Shown here in pieces: positions 10,968 to 23,607 of a DNA stretch of 64,000 nucleotides (its first letter is position 1; every line of letters begins with the position of its first letter). Below the pieces are notes generated by a model, which ran no database searches, was not told where the DNA came from, and was given only the letters and a program-made list of their open reading frames with translations. The stretch is from Eucommia ulmoides (Eukaryota; Streptophyta; Magnoliopsida; Garryales; Eucommiaceae): assembly GCA_016647705.1 (NCBI GenBank), contig CM028339.1:21440803-21504802 (forward strand), read 5' to 3'. Made by a program: the position numbers and the translations under genes.

Positions 10968-13219
10968 AATACCCCCAAACTCCGAATTTTGCTAGTTCTC
11001 GAGCAGAACACCCACACAATACAGGAAAATATAGAAACTAATTACAAAATTAAAAACTAAAAATGAAAAACCCTAAAAAAAAAAAAAGTGCAATTTTTTA
11101 TTATCATCTACCGGCCAAACGATTTTCCTTCACTGGCCCCCAATCCTATCAAGTTCAAGAATAAATCACACCATATGGTGTTCTAGAATTTCAACGTTCA
11201 ATAATAGTAAGCGCCATTCTAGATCCTGCTAAAATGTATGTGATTAAACTCAAATATACTTCTATCCATTGATTACATGGGATTATCCCATCAATAAAGT
11301 TAATGACTTAAACCATTAAGGCATAGGGAATCCATATGCCTGACCTGGGATCTATTCTCCACTAATGTAGGCTCAAAGATTCGAAAAGATCAATAGGCCT
11401 TGGTTCGGTTAAGGAACATGGCCAAGGGTAAATTGGAATAGAAAACAGGTTAACACTGTTAACTTAACATTAACCAAGGCATATTACTTGGCACACTCAC
11501 ACTCGAAACCCCACAGATAATTTTGAAACAACCCTGAACAATACAATTAAGACCGACGTACTCACCTGTAAAAAAGAAATGAAAATAAACTATATTTACG
11601 TAGTTTTTTTTTTTCCAAACAAACACACCCCAAAATTTATTTGATTTGTACAATTTAAGGGGTGTGTGAAATATGAACGAAAAATGACAAGTGAGTACTC
11701 GAATACCGAACCAATTAATCGATTGCCCAAAACCCAACCGCTCACATTAAGTAGCATAACGAATGCTAACTTGATTCACTCACATTGTGCCTTTGGTTTA
11801 GTGATATAGGTTTGGAAAAAGTTCAATCGGTTGTGGTATTAGTTTAGTGTTCAGAATTGAAACAGCTGTTAGGCTTCAACAGGGTAACGAGGGATAATGA
11901 TATTGCATGGTAGGCTTCAAAAGGCTCAAGCGATCAAATGAATGCCTAAATCATATCTTCCGAACTACCTCGCCTAGGATTTCGCCTTGAATTTCCCCTA
12001 AATCAAGTTCTAGAAACCCTATTGTTATGAAATTGATTGACTGATAATCGGTTTCAAATCAATTAGATAGTGCTATATTGAGTTTACGTGCTCGTGCATT
12101 TAGGATCTACAATAACTTTTACTAAAACGATACATTAAGCACACAGAACACACCTGAATGAGCTTTACTTTCGACCTCAATAAACAATTAGGGGACAAAC
12201 TCATCATCGAGTAATGACCCAAATGAAGTCAAAACTCAGCACATAACAATAACTACCCTAAATAAACATGCACACTATAAAAATAGTAAAACATAAACCA
12301 CAACTACACATCACACCCGACTCAAACAGGCAATGTCCAAAACAACCCTATCAGCGATCCCAATAATAATGGGGGTTTAGAACACGTGCCTGGGAGGCGA
12401 GAGAATCTCACCTCCGAATCAAATCGGCTATGACAGATCTAACTTTTTTTTGGCCTTGGGGTGCCTCCCAAGAAGCGCTTGTTTTAAGGTCATCAGCCTG
12501 ACACGCCGAAGTGCTCGTCAAAGAGTGGCTTCCGCCCATAGTACGTGTCAAATAACACCACGTATGGTCTTGGTTTAAAATGCACTCAATACTGGCAAGA
12601 TAAGGCTCTAATTGGCTCAAGCTTTCAACAAGATGCTCCACCAGCTTATGTACTTAGTAGGCATGAAAGAACGTTGGTAACGACAACAAAGGACAAGTGA
12701 GCCACATCGGATCCTTGTAGATGTGATCGTCTTGGATCGACTACGGCATCACAAGTTGGAATTCAAATGGTGAAAATTCACAACAATTAATATGTGAATT
12801 TTCATCGCCGCTCTACACTTAGGTTCTCTCTTCTTCAGCTTCATCAATTAATTCTCCCAAGCTCCTCCTACTTGTCTCCAGTTCCTCACAGTGGCTATCA
12901 CTGCATGTGGCTTGTGTATTTCCAAGGCCACCGTGTCTGACTCGGCCTCAACAGAGTAGATAAGCTAACCGATTTGCGTTTGCAAAGATGTTACGGTCAC
13001 ATTGATGTTGGCGCAGTCTGTCTCGAAATAATCAAGACGATCCTAGTGCTCGTTGAGTCGATAATGCGTCTCCCTCAAGAATCTCTGAGTTTTTCCCATA
13101 ACTGTAAGGAACACGTCTTCTAAGGCAAGAAAAGACTACCCATCTTAATCTGGAATGTCAATCCATGGTACTGTAGTGTTGAAACTATCCCCCAAGCTTT
13201 GGTGACTTGGTAAATAATT

Positions 13220-13489
13220 TCAACTCTGATAATCATAGGCCGCCATTTCCTCCAACGACCAAATGGCTTCGTCCGCAATTAGGTCGTAGAAAGAGGAGGT
13301 ATTATTTCCTCCTTCCACCCATATTTTGGTTGTGGCTTGTAACCCGTTGAGAAAATTCAGGAGTTGACATTCCCTTGGGAAATCTTGGTTCGGAAACCGA
13401 AGTACTAATTCCTTGTATCGATCCCAAGCACTATAAAATAGCTCAGAATCCCGTTAAAAGAATTGCATCAATACTTGTCGATCTAACAT
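13220..13489 (-). pseudogene. Athila-type gag remnant (element A)
   Basis: An 89-codon frame starts at the ATG at 13489, has one early stop (TAA near 13455), then reads SAWDRYKELVLRFPNQDFP and ends SLEEMAAYDYQS. This matches the C-terminal half of the Athila gag capsid region (consensus WERYKEL, then EEAYxLLEEMAxNxYQW). The same frame with exactly the same length occurs in element C at 54402-54671. A second homologous coiled-coil stretch lies further on, about 13120-12800. Confidence 0.72.
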
Positions 13490-13610
13490 CTCCAAGTACC
13501 CTGCAAGAGAAATAAAAACAAAACTACAAAACAAAAATTATAAACAAAAGAAATGCCTAAAGTAAAATCGGGTCATTTACTCACAGTATCTATAATAATC
13601 TAAAAACCAA

Positions 13611-13628
13611 TCCCCGGCAATAGCGCTA
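13611..13628 (-). other. Primer-binding site of element A (tRNA-Asp type)
   Basis: On the - strand, TAGCGCTATTGCCGGGGA lies six bases past the 5' LTR. It matches the tRNA-Asp complement TGGCGCCGTTGCCGGGGA except at three positions, all transitions at former CpG or CpNpG sites. Confidence 0.7.
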
Positions 13629-13634
13629 AAAACT

Positions 13635-15022
13635 TGGTAGCGTGTAAATACGTCGCTACTTACATGACAAGTGTACGGGTTAAGTTTTAGTATAGATGGG
13701 GAGAGTAAGAATATCGTGTCCACAGGGATTGGTTGAGATTATTATCAAGTACCGTAATTGTCATAACCTAATTTTATCTAGGGGAAAAGAATGTGTTTAT
13801 AATTAATAAAAACTAAATTAAAATACTAATTAAACTATACTAATCCTAGTATGAGATGTTTAGGAAAAATATTGCCTAGGGATTAACTTTGTTTACAAAA
13901 ATGTGTTTGGTCTCGTTTGACTTACGTTAACGGCGTTCGACTTATCCAACAATCTCAGTTCGTAAACTCACTCATCACCTCTCCCGAGTGTAATACGAGG
14001 GAATACGCGACTTTGCGTCAACAAAGAAGTCCCACTCAATGTCTTAACGACCCTAGGTCACGTGAGTCTCTCCCCAACGTTATTGATTGCACACTTTCCA
14101 ACTCCCTCCCAAGTTATTGGATCGTCGTGTTGTGTTTACCCTAGTCCGAATCCAGGGTTACCTTTCCCGAGTGTCAAACCTCGTATTTTCACTATATCTA
14201 AACAAGCATAATAAACATAACAGAATGGCAAACACAATCAAAATAACGAAGAACAACCATTAAACGAAACACAAATTCAAACAAACAACACTTTCATAAA
14301 TTATATTAATCCCTAGACAAAATTCGTTTAGCTCATGGCCATAACCGTTTATACAATAAAAAATTATCTAAACGTGCTCAACTAACTACCGAAGTTAAGG
14401 AAATAAAGAAGAAACGAAAGAAACTTAGCCATAGTCCGAAGATTTGTCGCTAAAAATGCTTAGGGATCGTTTCTCCTTCTTCACAACGTGTTCTTCTCCT
14501 TCGAAATTGGTTGAACACTCCCAAAAGCTCTCTCTAAATTATCCTAACTCTAATAGAGCTCTCATGGCCAGATGAGAGAAATGGGGAAGAAATAGAGAGC
14601 CAAAAATATCCTAAAAAATATCTAAATCTGTGCAGAGGTAACCGTCTAGGCGGTGGGTATGTCGGTTTAATCTTCGCTGCAGTGGTGGAGGAGGTGGTGG
14701 ATTCAAGACCTCTCTGCAGTTTCACTGCCTAGGCGGTGAGCTTCCAGCAGATTTAGGCCCTCTCTGTATTTTTGCCGTCTCGGCGGTGGTCTAGACGCCG
14801 AGGCGGTAGTCTGCCTTTCAAAATATTGCTATCGTGCTTGTTTGTCTACCGTTCTTAATCTGATTTCATCATTTAGCATCCGTTTTCATACCGTTTCACC
14901 CCCCACAAACCTTATTTAATACAAAAAGAATAAAAACTTATTAAAATGTATTAAAACGTAATAAACGTACTCAAAAATTAACAATTTCGGTTTGGAAATA
15001 TATAGGTAGATCACATCTATCA
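13635..15022 (-). repeat. 5' LTR of element A
   Basis: 1388 bp, with TG/CA ends when read on the - strand. Small indels and many transitions separate it from the 3' LTR, so the insertion is old. The 75-codon open frame at 13917-14144 lies in the LTR and is not a gene. Confidence 0.88.
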
Positions 15023-15027
15023 AGTAT

Positions 15028-16629
15028 CATTTGATTGTTTGTATGTATTGTTCTTTTGGGTGCCTTTTAGTGTTTTTAGTTTCGTATATAGTGTATATAG
15101 TCTTGTTTTTGTGTCAAGAACAATAAGAACACATGGTATATCATAACATCTTTGGTCTTTATCATAAACACATGAAACCAAACTCTATGAACTTAAAATA
15201 AATCGATTGACTATGGACTACTAACAACTAGCTATTTACTTTTCTCGCTTTGCGTCTTTCTGTGCTAGCCTAGATCAGGGCCTGGACCTATATCTCAAGA
15301 TGTGGACTGGCACCCTTATATATATAAGCCTAGATCATGGATTGACCCTACCTATTAGATCATGGATTGACATCATGTATATATTATTACGTCTAGACCC
15401 TTGTGGCTAAAAGACGGAATAAAAGGGAGACCCTCTATCTCTTTGGGAATAAGTTTGTTTCTTTAGAAACATTTTCTCCTTTTTAATTACGAGTAGGACT
15501 GACACTTATATTCTATATTTTCTTCTCTTTTAGACCAACAAAAGTAAACATTAGCATTAAACTTGCATAAGCAAGTAAGTTTGGTTAGAGTGCTCTTGAC
15601 AAAATTAAAAGTGCATATCATTTACCATTTGTGTCATGTCTTGTTTTTACTTTTCTTAAATAAACAAAAAGAAATAAAAAATAAAAATAAAAAAGGTTTT
15701 CACATAAGAGTTTTTCAACATGAAAAGACTTTGTGTTTTACTCTAAAAAAATAAACATTTGTTTTTTGTAAAGTATTTTTCATAAATAAATGATTTTACA
15801 TATTTTGTCTATAATAAAACTTTTACTTAATGTTGTTATACCTAAAACATGGTTTTCCACATTCCAATAAAAATTTGTTCTTAAATTTGTTTTACATTTT
15901 CCTTTTGTTTTGAAATAAACATACTAATTTTTGTCAAAGTTGAACTCTAACTAAATACATAAAAGAGGGACATTTGTTCTTTATTTTCAATGTGTTTTAT
16001 CTGTTGTTTCTTTTCATAAATATTTTTTTTCTAATATAAAACTACATAAAAAGACAAAAGGGGAACATTTGTTCTTTATTTTCATAATCGATAAGTAGTC
16101 TAAAAGAAGAACATTTGTTCTTTATTTTCCATGCATTTTATCTATTTCTGATTTTCATAAATAATTTTTTTTTCCTAATATAAAAATACGAAAAAATATT
16201 TCAAAATGGGAATTAGTGTGTTAACAAAAACCAAAGGAAATTACTTGGACTAGTTTGAACATAAAGATTTATTTAAACTTAGGTACTATTTCGGACGGGT
16301 ATCATAGAGTGCCTAACATCTTCCCCGAGCATAACCGACTCTGGAAAAGACCAACTGTTTTTTATTAAAAACTTAGGTCATTTCTAAAATACAATGATTT
16401 TAAAAAAATTGGTGACCTGGTACATCATTTAACTCAACGCTAGATGGTGACTCTATTTTGTTAAATAAATCCCGGCCCAAAGAACGTTTTCAAAACCGTC
16501 GCCTAAAAAAGCCCTTGAAATTGTGTTTTCTAAAAATGAGTAATTTTGAGGATTTCGAGAGAGAGGAAACCAAATCGTGTCTTCATCTTCTCGTTCTCTT
16601 CTACTCTTTTCTAAAATCCGGGGTATGTC
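15028..16629. other. AT-rich debris with LTR-like end
   Basis: No gene is supported. The phrase ACATTTGTTCTTTATTTTC occurs three times (15970, 16065, 16111). At 16285-16465, TATTTCGGACGGGTATC, GCATAACCGACTC and TGGTGACTCTATTTT resemble the LTR end and primer-binding site seen in plant Tat/Ogre elements. This is recalled similarity, not a computed match. Confidence 0.4.
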
Positions 16630-18600
16630 AGGACTAATAGCAGGTAATCAACCTATTTTGATTTAGAATTATCCATTCGGGTCTTCAAGCTATGAAAAAT
16701 CGTCCTATTGGTGACTTCAACTTAGTTATTGGCTTGGCGATATCCTAGGGTAAACATGTAATGTCAAATCGTCAAATCTTGGTAGAGTATTTTGAATAGT
16801 GTGTAGTCAAACTGGGTCCCATGGTCATTGACAATTGTATTCGATATTTCAAATTGAAAAATAATTTGCCTCTAGGAAAAACCTTTTATTTGACATCAAT
16901 TATCTTTGCTATTGCCTCGGCTTCAACCTACTTGGTGAAGTAGTCAATGACCATGACCAAGAACTTCTTCTATGAAATAGCTATAGGGAATGGTCCTATT
17001 ATGTTAACTATTTTGGGAAATTGGCCATGAAATGACTATAGGTATAAGATTGGTTGCATGCAAGTTAAGGGTCGGGTTGTGTCTTTGACATATGTCGTAT
17101 CTTCTTACCAATTATTTGAGTTTACATCTATCATTGGCTAGAAGTATTCCTGTCTTAAGGCCTTCTTTGCCATGGATCGTGCACCCAAATGGTTTCCGTA
17201 AATGCCTTTATGAATCTCGTGGAAGATGTAATTTCCTTCTTTTGGTCGGAGGCAACGCATCATAGGATCGAGAATGAACGCTTATATAATGTTCCTTTGC
17301 CAATAGCATACCGAGTGACTCGATACCAGATTCTTTGGCATTCTTTTTTCTAGTCAGGAAGAGTACCATCCCTTATGTAGTTAGCAATGGGATCCATCCA
17401 ACTCGGTTAATGAATAACGAGACTAATTTCCTCTTCGAGCTCATCGTAGCATGGTCGGGACAAAGAGTCAACCATTATTGTCCTCAATCATTTATATTCG
17501 AAAGTTGAGGCCAGGTTTTTCAGTGAGTCTGCATGCATTTTTTTTCCCTTAGGATTTGCTTGGCATGGAACTTAGAAATTTTTGTTCCAGTTGCTCTACT
17601 TTGTTTAAATAAGAGATCATATTTGTCCCTTTTACCACGTGTTTTCCATTTATAGGGTTGGCTACTAGTAGAGAATAATTGAACACTTCCACCTCCGAAG
17701 CTCAGAGTTCACCCAAGATCTTTAGCGAGGAGATAAAAGTTTCATACTCAGATTCATTGTTTGTTGCTTTAAACAAGAGTCTAAGGGCGTGCTTAAGGTG
17801 TCGTCTTCGAGTGTTCAAATAACTACCTTGACTCCCGAGCCATTCTAATTGGATGGCCCATCCACGAACAATGTCCAAGTAGTTGAACTCAGTTGATTTG
17901 TCTTCTTGGATGTAGCTTCATCATTTAGCCTTCCTTTCTTGGGAAAGGTTAATTCAACAATAAAGTTTATTAGTGCCTAACCCTTTCTCGTTGTGCTCCA
18001 TCGGTATGCTTTTCGAATATTTAGGAGCCCGATCAACCATTTCAATAGTCTATCTAATGTTTCAGGTCAGTGCACAGTGACCCTCAATGGTTGGTTTGTA
18101 AGAATGACCATTGGGTGGGCTTGAAAGTAGGGCCTAAGTCTCCTAACATATATTATTAATGCACAAGAAATTAATTCTAACTAACAATAACTGATTTCTG
18201 TGTCAGTCAATGTATGGCTGACATAATAGACTAATCTTTGGATTCTGGCCTCGTTCACCACCAAGGCAAAGCTTACGGAAATTGAAGAAGCAACAAGGTA
18301 TCACAACATTTTCTCCCCGAATCTCGGGGTCGTTAAGATTGGTGGGGATCATACATACATCTTCAAAGCTTGAAAATCCTTTTCACATTCATTAGTCCAC
18401 TCAAAGGTTTTGTTTCCTAGAAGTGTCTTGAGGAATGAAAGGCACTTATCGGATGTCTTGGTGATAAATTGAGACACTAGACTTCCTAGATTGACCTTGA
18501 GGAAGCCATGTCTTGGATTCTCTTGATCTGCTCAAGGCTGGCTTCAACACGTCTCATTCACTAGTCATGATTTTGAATATCAAAGTAATAATAAAATTTC
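16630..18600 (-). pseudogene. Ty3/gypsy pol remnant (RT end, RNase H, integrase)
   Basis: Fragments on the - strand are in pol order. Near 18530-18340 is the reverse transcriptase/RNase H connection (SDKCLSFLKTLLGNKTFEW, then NECEKDFQALK). Near 17890-17820 is RNase H (TTWTLFVDGPSN, stop, NGSGVKVV). Near 16990-16890 is integrase (KKFLVMVIDYFTK, stop, VEAEAIAKI). Stops replace expected Trp and other codons, and no long frame survives. The N-terminal pol and all of gag are missing: the primer-binding site lies under 100 bp from the RT fragment. Confidence 0.75.
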
Positions 18601-18622
18601 TTAAAAGTGAGAAAGATAGTTA

Positions 18623-19300
18623 TTTTCCACAGACGGTGGCAATCTAATCTTGCCAAAAATTGGATCATCAAAAATGGTTCTTTGAGATTCAGAATTTAAT
18701 CCTCCTTAAGTTTTGGGTTCCCACAAAACATTGTACCGTGAGAAGGCCTACTGGCCTTGCACCTTCGGTGTAAGAGTTAGTAGAATGTTCTAATAGAATT
18801 TAGCAGAGTAATGGTTAGGAGAGGTGAACCTACCTTGGTTAGACCATCTTGTCGCATTTATATCTTGTCGTATTTATAGTAAATGGAAGACTTATTTGGT
18901 AAGTTTTTCCTTAATTTTAGTTAACTCCATTAATGTCCCAGATTTTGGTAGGATTTGAAAGTAATGGGTCGCTGTATCAGAATCATAATCGCTCATTCCA
19001 GTAGGTAACAGTAACTTTTCCTGAGCAGAGATTAGCTACCGACCACGGATGAAGGCTTAGTCGTCCTCAGGAAATCCGAGGATGATCATTGGCTCGCCAT
19101 CTTGTGCTAAATATTTAAGTCTCGGATGGAGATGTAGAAGATTGTTAACGTCGGGTCTTAGGCCGAATCGAGACTTGCCTCGCAAGTGATTGTTGATGAG
19201 TCATGCTCAGTGACTCACGTGTCTCTGCGGGCCTTTAATCCTTACACGCGCAAGACTTGGACTTCGTACAATACCTTGTTCAAATCTTTGTACTATCAAA
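18623..19300 (-). repeat. 5' LTR and primer-binding site of the deleted gypsy remnant
   Basis: At 18623-18643 the - strand reads ATTGCCACCGTCTGTGGAAAA, related to the site of the Tat-type element at 36533. The adjoining sequence (TTGCCAAAAATTGG from about 18650) resembles the LTR edge of that element, so an LTR probably runs from about 18644 towards 19300. Its far end is not fixed. Confidence 0.5.
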
Positions 19301-19760
19301 CATATTTTAAAACAAAAAAACATTTGTTGACAAACTAATCTGAAGTATGAAAAATTAGAACCAAAATTATCAAATAAATGCTAAAACTTCTGCACCAAAT
19401 TGTGCCATTGAATTAGTTTATTTTGTATACAACATAATTATAAATTAGTTATGGGTATGTACCACTTTTCTTCTTATTTTTGCCTAAAATGACAGACTTT
19501 CTTATAATTTGAAAAATACCAATTATCTTTCTATCATTTTTTATCAAACATCATTTAACTTCCACAAGGGCTAAAAATTACTGAAATTTTTAGTACAAAC
19601 ACAATTTTACCCTTAACAATTTAAACATAATTAAATAATTAAATATTAAAATACATCCCTTTAGGTTTGTTTTTTTTTTTTTTTATATATTTTTCTCTTT
19701 TATCTTTTTACACTAACATTCTTATTTAAAAAAATATATTTTTTCACTCTCTCTTTTAAC

Positions 19761-19805
<45 letters not shown>

Positions 19806-20503
19806 AGGGGTGGTGGTAGTGGGTGGAGTACGATGGGCACATGTAATATTTATTTTTTATTTTTAAAAAAAAGGTTAGAATAGTTTTTTTGTTTTTTTAA
19901 AATAGGTATTCATGTGTCATTTAAAATTTAGTGTCCAATTGGGTGTACCCAGAGAGGGAATGGCAGCTCCGCTATATTGAAAGTTGCGCCATAATTAATC
20001 AGCACCTACAATATTGTCTCACCGGCGACTAACCCTTCCACTTTACTGGTAATAAATTAGATGAAGTGGAAGATAGGCCTACTAGTATGAGAGAGAGAGA
20101 GATCATGAAAAGGGTTAATTGCAGCTTTGGTCCCTAATATTTACCAAACGAAATTGAATATGCATAAATCATACACAAGTCACTAGAATTTTAAAATTAT
20201 TCTAATTAAGTCCTTAACTGTTTTATTAAATTTACTGAAAAATTAAATATACGCAAGTCATTAGTAAATCACTAGAATTTTTAAATGTTTCTAATGAAGT
20301 TCCGAATATAATTTGTACATGTTAATTTCTATTAGTAGATCGAACTAAAATTAGTCTTAATAATCATATTAACAAAAATAATTTCCACAAGTTAATTTTA
20401 AAAATGAAAGATAAAGGATCAAATTGAAAGTAATCCAAGACTTTAGGGACTAGGGGCTTTTTTATTAATTTAAAAACTAAAAGATAACATTTTAATATTA
20501 AGT
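19301..20503. other. AT-rich spacer with microsatellite
   Basis: No gene or recognisable element. It holds T/A tracts, an (AT)n microsatellite at about 19768-19802, and TTAATT-rich unique-looking sequence. Confidence 0.6.
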
Positions 20504-20667
20504 CACGTTGAATATACGGATACAATTATTTTAAAAGAAAATATTTTTAACAAATTAAATAAAAAAATATTAAATGATACTCGTGCACGTTGAATATACG
20601 GATACAATTATTTTAAAAGAAAATATTTTTAACAAATTAAATAAAAAAATATTAAATGATACTCGTG
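20504..20667. repeat. 82-bp perfect tandem duplication
   Basis: CACGTTGAATATACGG begins identical adjacent blocks at 20504-20585 and 20586-20667, each ending ATACTCGTG or ATACTCGTGCA. I saw no difference between them, so the duplication is recent relative to the surrounding decayed repeats. Confidence 0.9.
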
Positions 20668-20678
20668 CACAACGTGAT

Positions 20679-20837
20679 ATATTAATGTGGTGTACAACAA
20701 CCAATGTTGAAATCTTACTGTCTTATTTTATTTTATAAGATTATATTCTTGATAGAATTTTGAATCTTATAATTGTAATCATTATTACAAAATGTATTTT
20801 TTTAAATTGAGAACGTTATAATACACCACGTTAATAT
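20679..20837. mobile_element. Possible small inverted-repeat element (MITE)
   Basis: ATATTAATGTGGTGTA at 20679-20694 faces its near-perfect reverse complement TACACCACGTTAATAT at 20822-20837, 159 bp end to end, with an AT-rich non-coding interior. No clear target duplication was identified. Confidence 0.35.
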
Positions 20838-21260
20838 GTATATGGTGTATTATGACCATTCAATTACAGGATTGATTCACCGTTATCAATAACTAAAATG
20901 CACTAATTTTTAATTTAAAAAAAATTAAGTGTTTTTGTGTATGAGAGAGATGTGTCCAAGAACCTTCCAAATTACACTTTAAAGGACAGATGGGAAATAA
21001 AAATTAATGTTAGCACTACATGTAATTATAAATGGGATTAGTACAGAACAGAAATTAATCATTACAAAAACCTAGAGATTATCATGACATGTCATTAGGA
21101 CCAAATTAATTAACCAAGTAGTGGTAACATATCCACTTACTACAAAAATATCCATTGTGACACTTACATTATTTTAAGTATTGAATACTAATCCAATAAG
21201 TTTTTAATATTAACAAATTTAAATTAATTTTTAATACTAACCTTAGTGAAGCTTAGGTGG

Positions 21261-22021
21261 CGTTTGGTTAATATTTCCATTTTTCTGTTTCTACTTCTAA
21301 TAAACTGGGATGAGAATTTTTATGTTAGGTTTGAAATACTCTGAGTATAGAAAGATGTTTGGTAACGATCATTGTTTTGAAATTGTATCTTTGACTTTAT
21401 GAGAACATAAACCAAGAAGCATGTTTTGTTCCAATAATTGTTCTTTTTTTCTTTTAAGTGCGTTACAATAAAAATACAAATTTTTTAGCTGGTAGAGTGG
21501 GGTTAGCCGATGGGTTGGCACTACAACAAAAATTATATATTTGGACAATATTTTTAGAGACAATTTGTAAATAATGTCATTTTAAGTACTTATTGAGACA
21601 TTTAATCGTAATGTCCTTATAATTTATTTAATTAGACGCATTTTGAAAAATATATAATAAAGAATAAAAAATTATCCTAATAAATATGCATTAATGCGAC
21701 AAAATAATTGTCCTTATAAGTTATTGGGACACTTTTTAATTATTTTAATTCTTAATGCGTCCCAAAATTGTATATGTTAAGACAATTTTAGTGCCCTTAA
21801 AAATGAATTTTGCTGTAATGTGGTGGTGGGAATAGTTTTGTGGATTAATAGGAATCAATATTTTTTTTTTTTTTTTTATTTCTTAGATTCTTAAGGAATT
21901 GAGAAAATACTCTCAAGATTTTAGGAACAAATATGAGTTTACCAAATATTTTTTTGTAAATTTATCTCAAAAATGTTAAGAGCGAAAATACAAATCAGGG
22001 AATAGAAAGAGTAACCAAACG
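21261..22021. mobile_element. Possible non-autonomous DNA transposon
   Basis: CGTTTGGTTA at 21261-21270 and its reverse complement TAACCAAACG at 22012-22021 bound a 760-bp AT-rich non-coding block. Such CGTTTGGTTA ends are common in small plant DNA transposons. The target duplication is unclear. A second candidate element is nested inside. Confidence 0.35.
21519..21822. mobile_element. Possible CACTA-type MITE
   Basis: The left end CACTACAACAAAAATT and the right end, read inward as CACATTACAGCAAAATTC, form imperfect inverted repeats starting CAC, with TGG on both outer sides as a possible 3-bp duplication. The interior repeats short phrases such as GACAATTTT and GTCCTTATAA and codes for nothing. 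Confidence 0.4.
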
Positions 22022-23607
22022 GGATCTTAGCAGTTGTAGTCCCAAGGTCATTGAATCATAGCTTTATAATGTAAGCCCATGAATTATAAACATAAAAATA
22101 AGATAAAGGGTATTTTATCATGGTCCAAAGCTCATTACTAGTTCATTCTTATACCATGTAGCTATTTAAGTTTAGAAAAAAATCCAATTTGCATATGATA
22201 ATTATTTACTGTACAATAACATTTACATCCTCCATTCATTATGTTAATGTTGACATTATTGCAGTGTAGCAATATTTGTATCTCTCCTTTCATTATGTTG
22301 CTATTAATATTGTTGTTGGGCAGTAACTTTTGCATTTTTGCATTTATTATGTGACAATTAATGTGGTGATAGAGTATGTATTTGAGTTTATTTCAAATAA
22401 TAAATATATAGGTGCTGTTTATGTAGTGGAGCATTTTAATTTTAATTTTAATAGTAAAGTGGGGTTATTTCTAATTTTTCTTAAAATAAATAATAATAAA
22501 AACCAAAAGGGGGTGGGAGAGGGCTATCTCTAGGGGCATGGCCATTAATTAAACCTATAAATATGATGGATTTTCTCTTTCCCAAGTAGAATGAGGTCAA
22601 CCCCATTTGGGCTAGCTGCCATTGAACCGCTTCCCATACACTAAAGGCCACGTCCTTTACTTAGAGTCGTTCAATTTTATCACAACCCTCCTCCCCTACT
22701 CATTGATTCCTTTCTACCCTCTAATTCAAATGTTTTAAGTACATACCACTTTAGATTTTGAACACTACTTAATCTCCCTCTAAGTAGGCTGGTATAATAA
22801 TAGTTGTAGTTCATCACTTAATTGGACCCATTTTCCAAAAAATAAAAATAAAAAAAATGCTTATTTTACATGAAATTAGAAAAATTTTAAACATAAAATT
22901 GACCTATCTTTTATCCATATTTAATAATCTAAGTTTCCTAACATTTTAAGGGGCAAATAATTAAAATTTTCAATCAATTTTGACATTTAAGTTAGGTATT
23001 AATAAGTTAATATGTTGGAATTCTTTAAAAGAAATTGATTTTGCTAAAAAATTTCTACGTCAAAATTGATTTAAAATTTAGATTTTATCTCTTTAAACAT
23101 AGGAAAACGACATGCACACGCGCGCACATATATCATATATGAAACGGCTAAACAATTTTATCAATTTCGTGTGTTTCAATTTTTGAATTTTAGGGTAAAA
23201 TAAGCATTTTTATCAAAGGGGTAAGAAATTTGGGTGTCAAATTGCAATATTTTTGTAAAATACTTTATCCTAAGTTGTAGTAGCTTATGAGATAAATCCA
23301 TAATTATATAGTTCATCCAAAACAAACTTCATTTAGGATCTAAGCGATAGGGGTATTTTAGTCTTTTTACTAATTATGTTAGATTTGATGGAAAAATAAA
23401 ATTTGCACTTCAGTCCAAATTCTAAGGAGGTAAATAAAGGGAATCTATAGATCTGAGCGAAGACACACACACACACATACAGATATGTGTGTGTGTATGT
23501 TAGAGAAAGAAAAAGATAGAAAAAAATAAAATCGAAGGTGATGGCGGTGGCAGGAGATGGTGGTAGTGGCAACAATAATGGTGGTAGGAGAGGTAAGTGT
23601 TTATCCA
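22022..23607. other. AT-rich spacer with microsatellite
   Basis: No gene is supported. A (AC)n...(GT)n microsatellite forms a near-palindrome at 23465-23498. At 23541-23595 a short frame MAVAGDGGSGNNNGGRRG is followed by GTAAGT, which looks like a first exon with a donor site, but nothing downstream continues it because transposon sequence begins at once. Confidence 0.5.

Larger units (their letters stand above)
9633..15022 (-). mobile_element. Non-autonomous Athila-type LTR element (element A)
   Basis: This is a complete LTR element in - orientation with LTRs 13635-15022 (5') and 9633-10967 (3'). It has TG/CA ends and a 5-bp target duplication AGTAT at 9628-9632 and 15023-15027. The primer-binding site, read on the - strand, resembles the 3' end of tRNA-Asp, as in Athila/Tat elements. 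The 2.7-kb interior keeps only the C-terminal part of an Athila-like gag and the phrase around AGAAGCGCTTCTTGGGAGGC (about 12455-12480, - strand), familiar from Athila. No protease, reverse transcriptase or integrase is present, so mobility would need proteins supplied by a relative. The interior 10968-12640 has no gene. Confidence 0.88.

Noticed and set aside
13917-14144. 75-codon frame
   Set aside because: Lies wholly in the 5' LTR of element A and is not conserved in the sister LTR.
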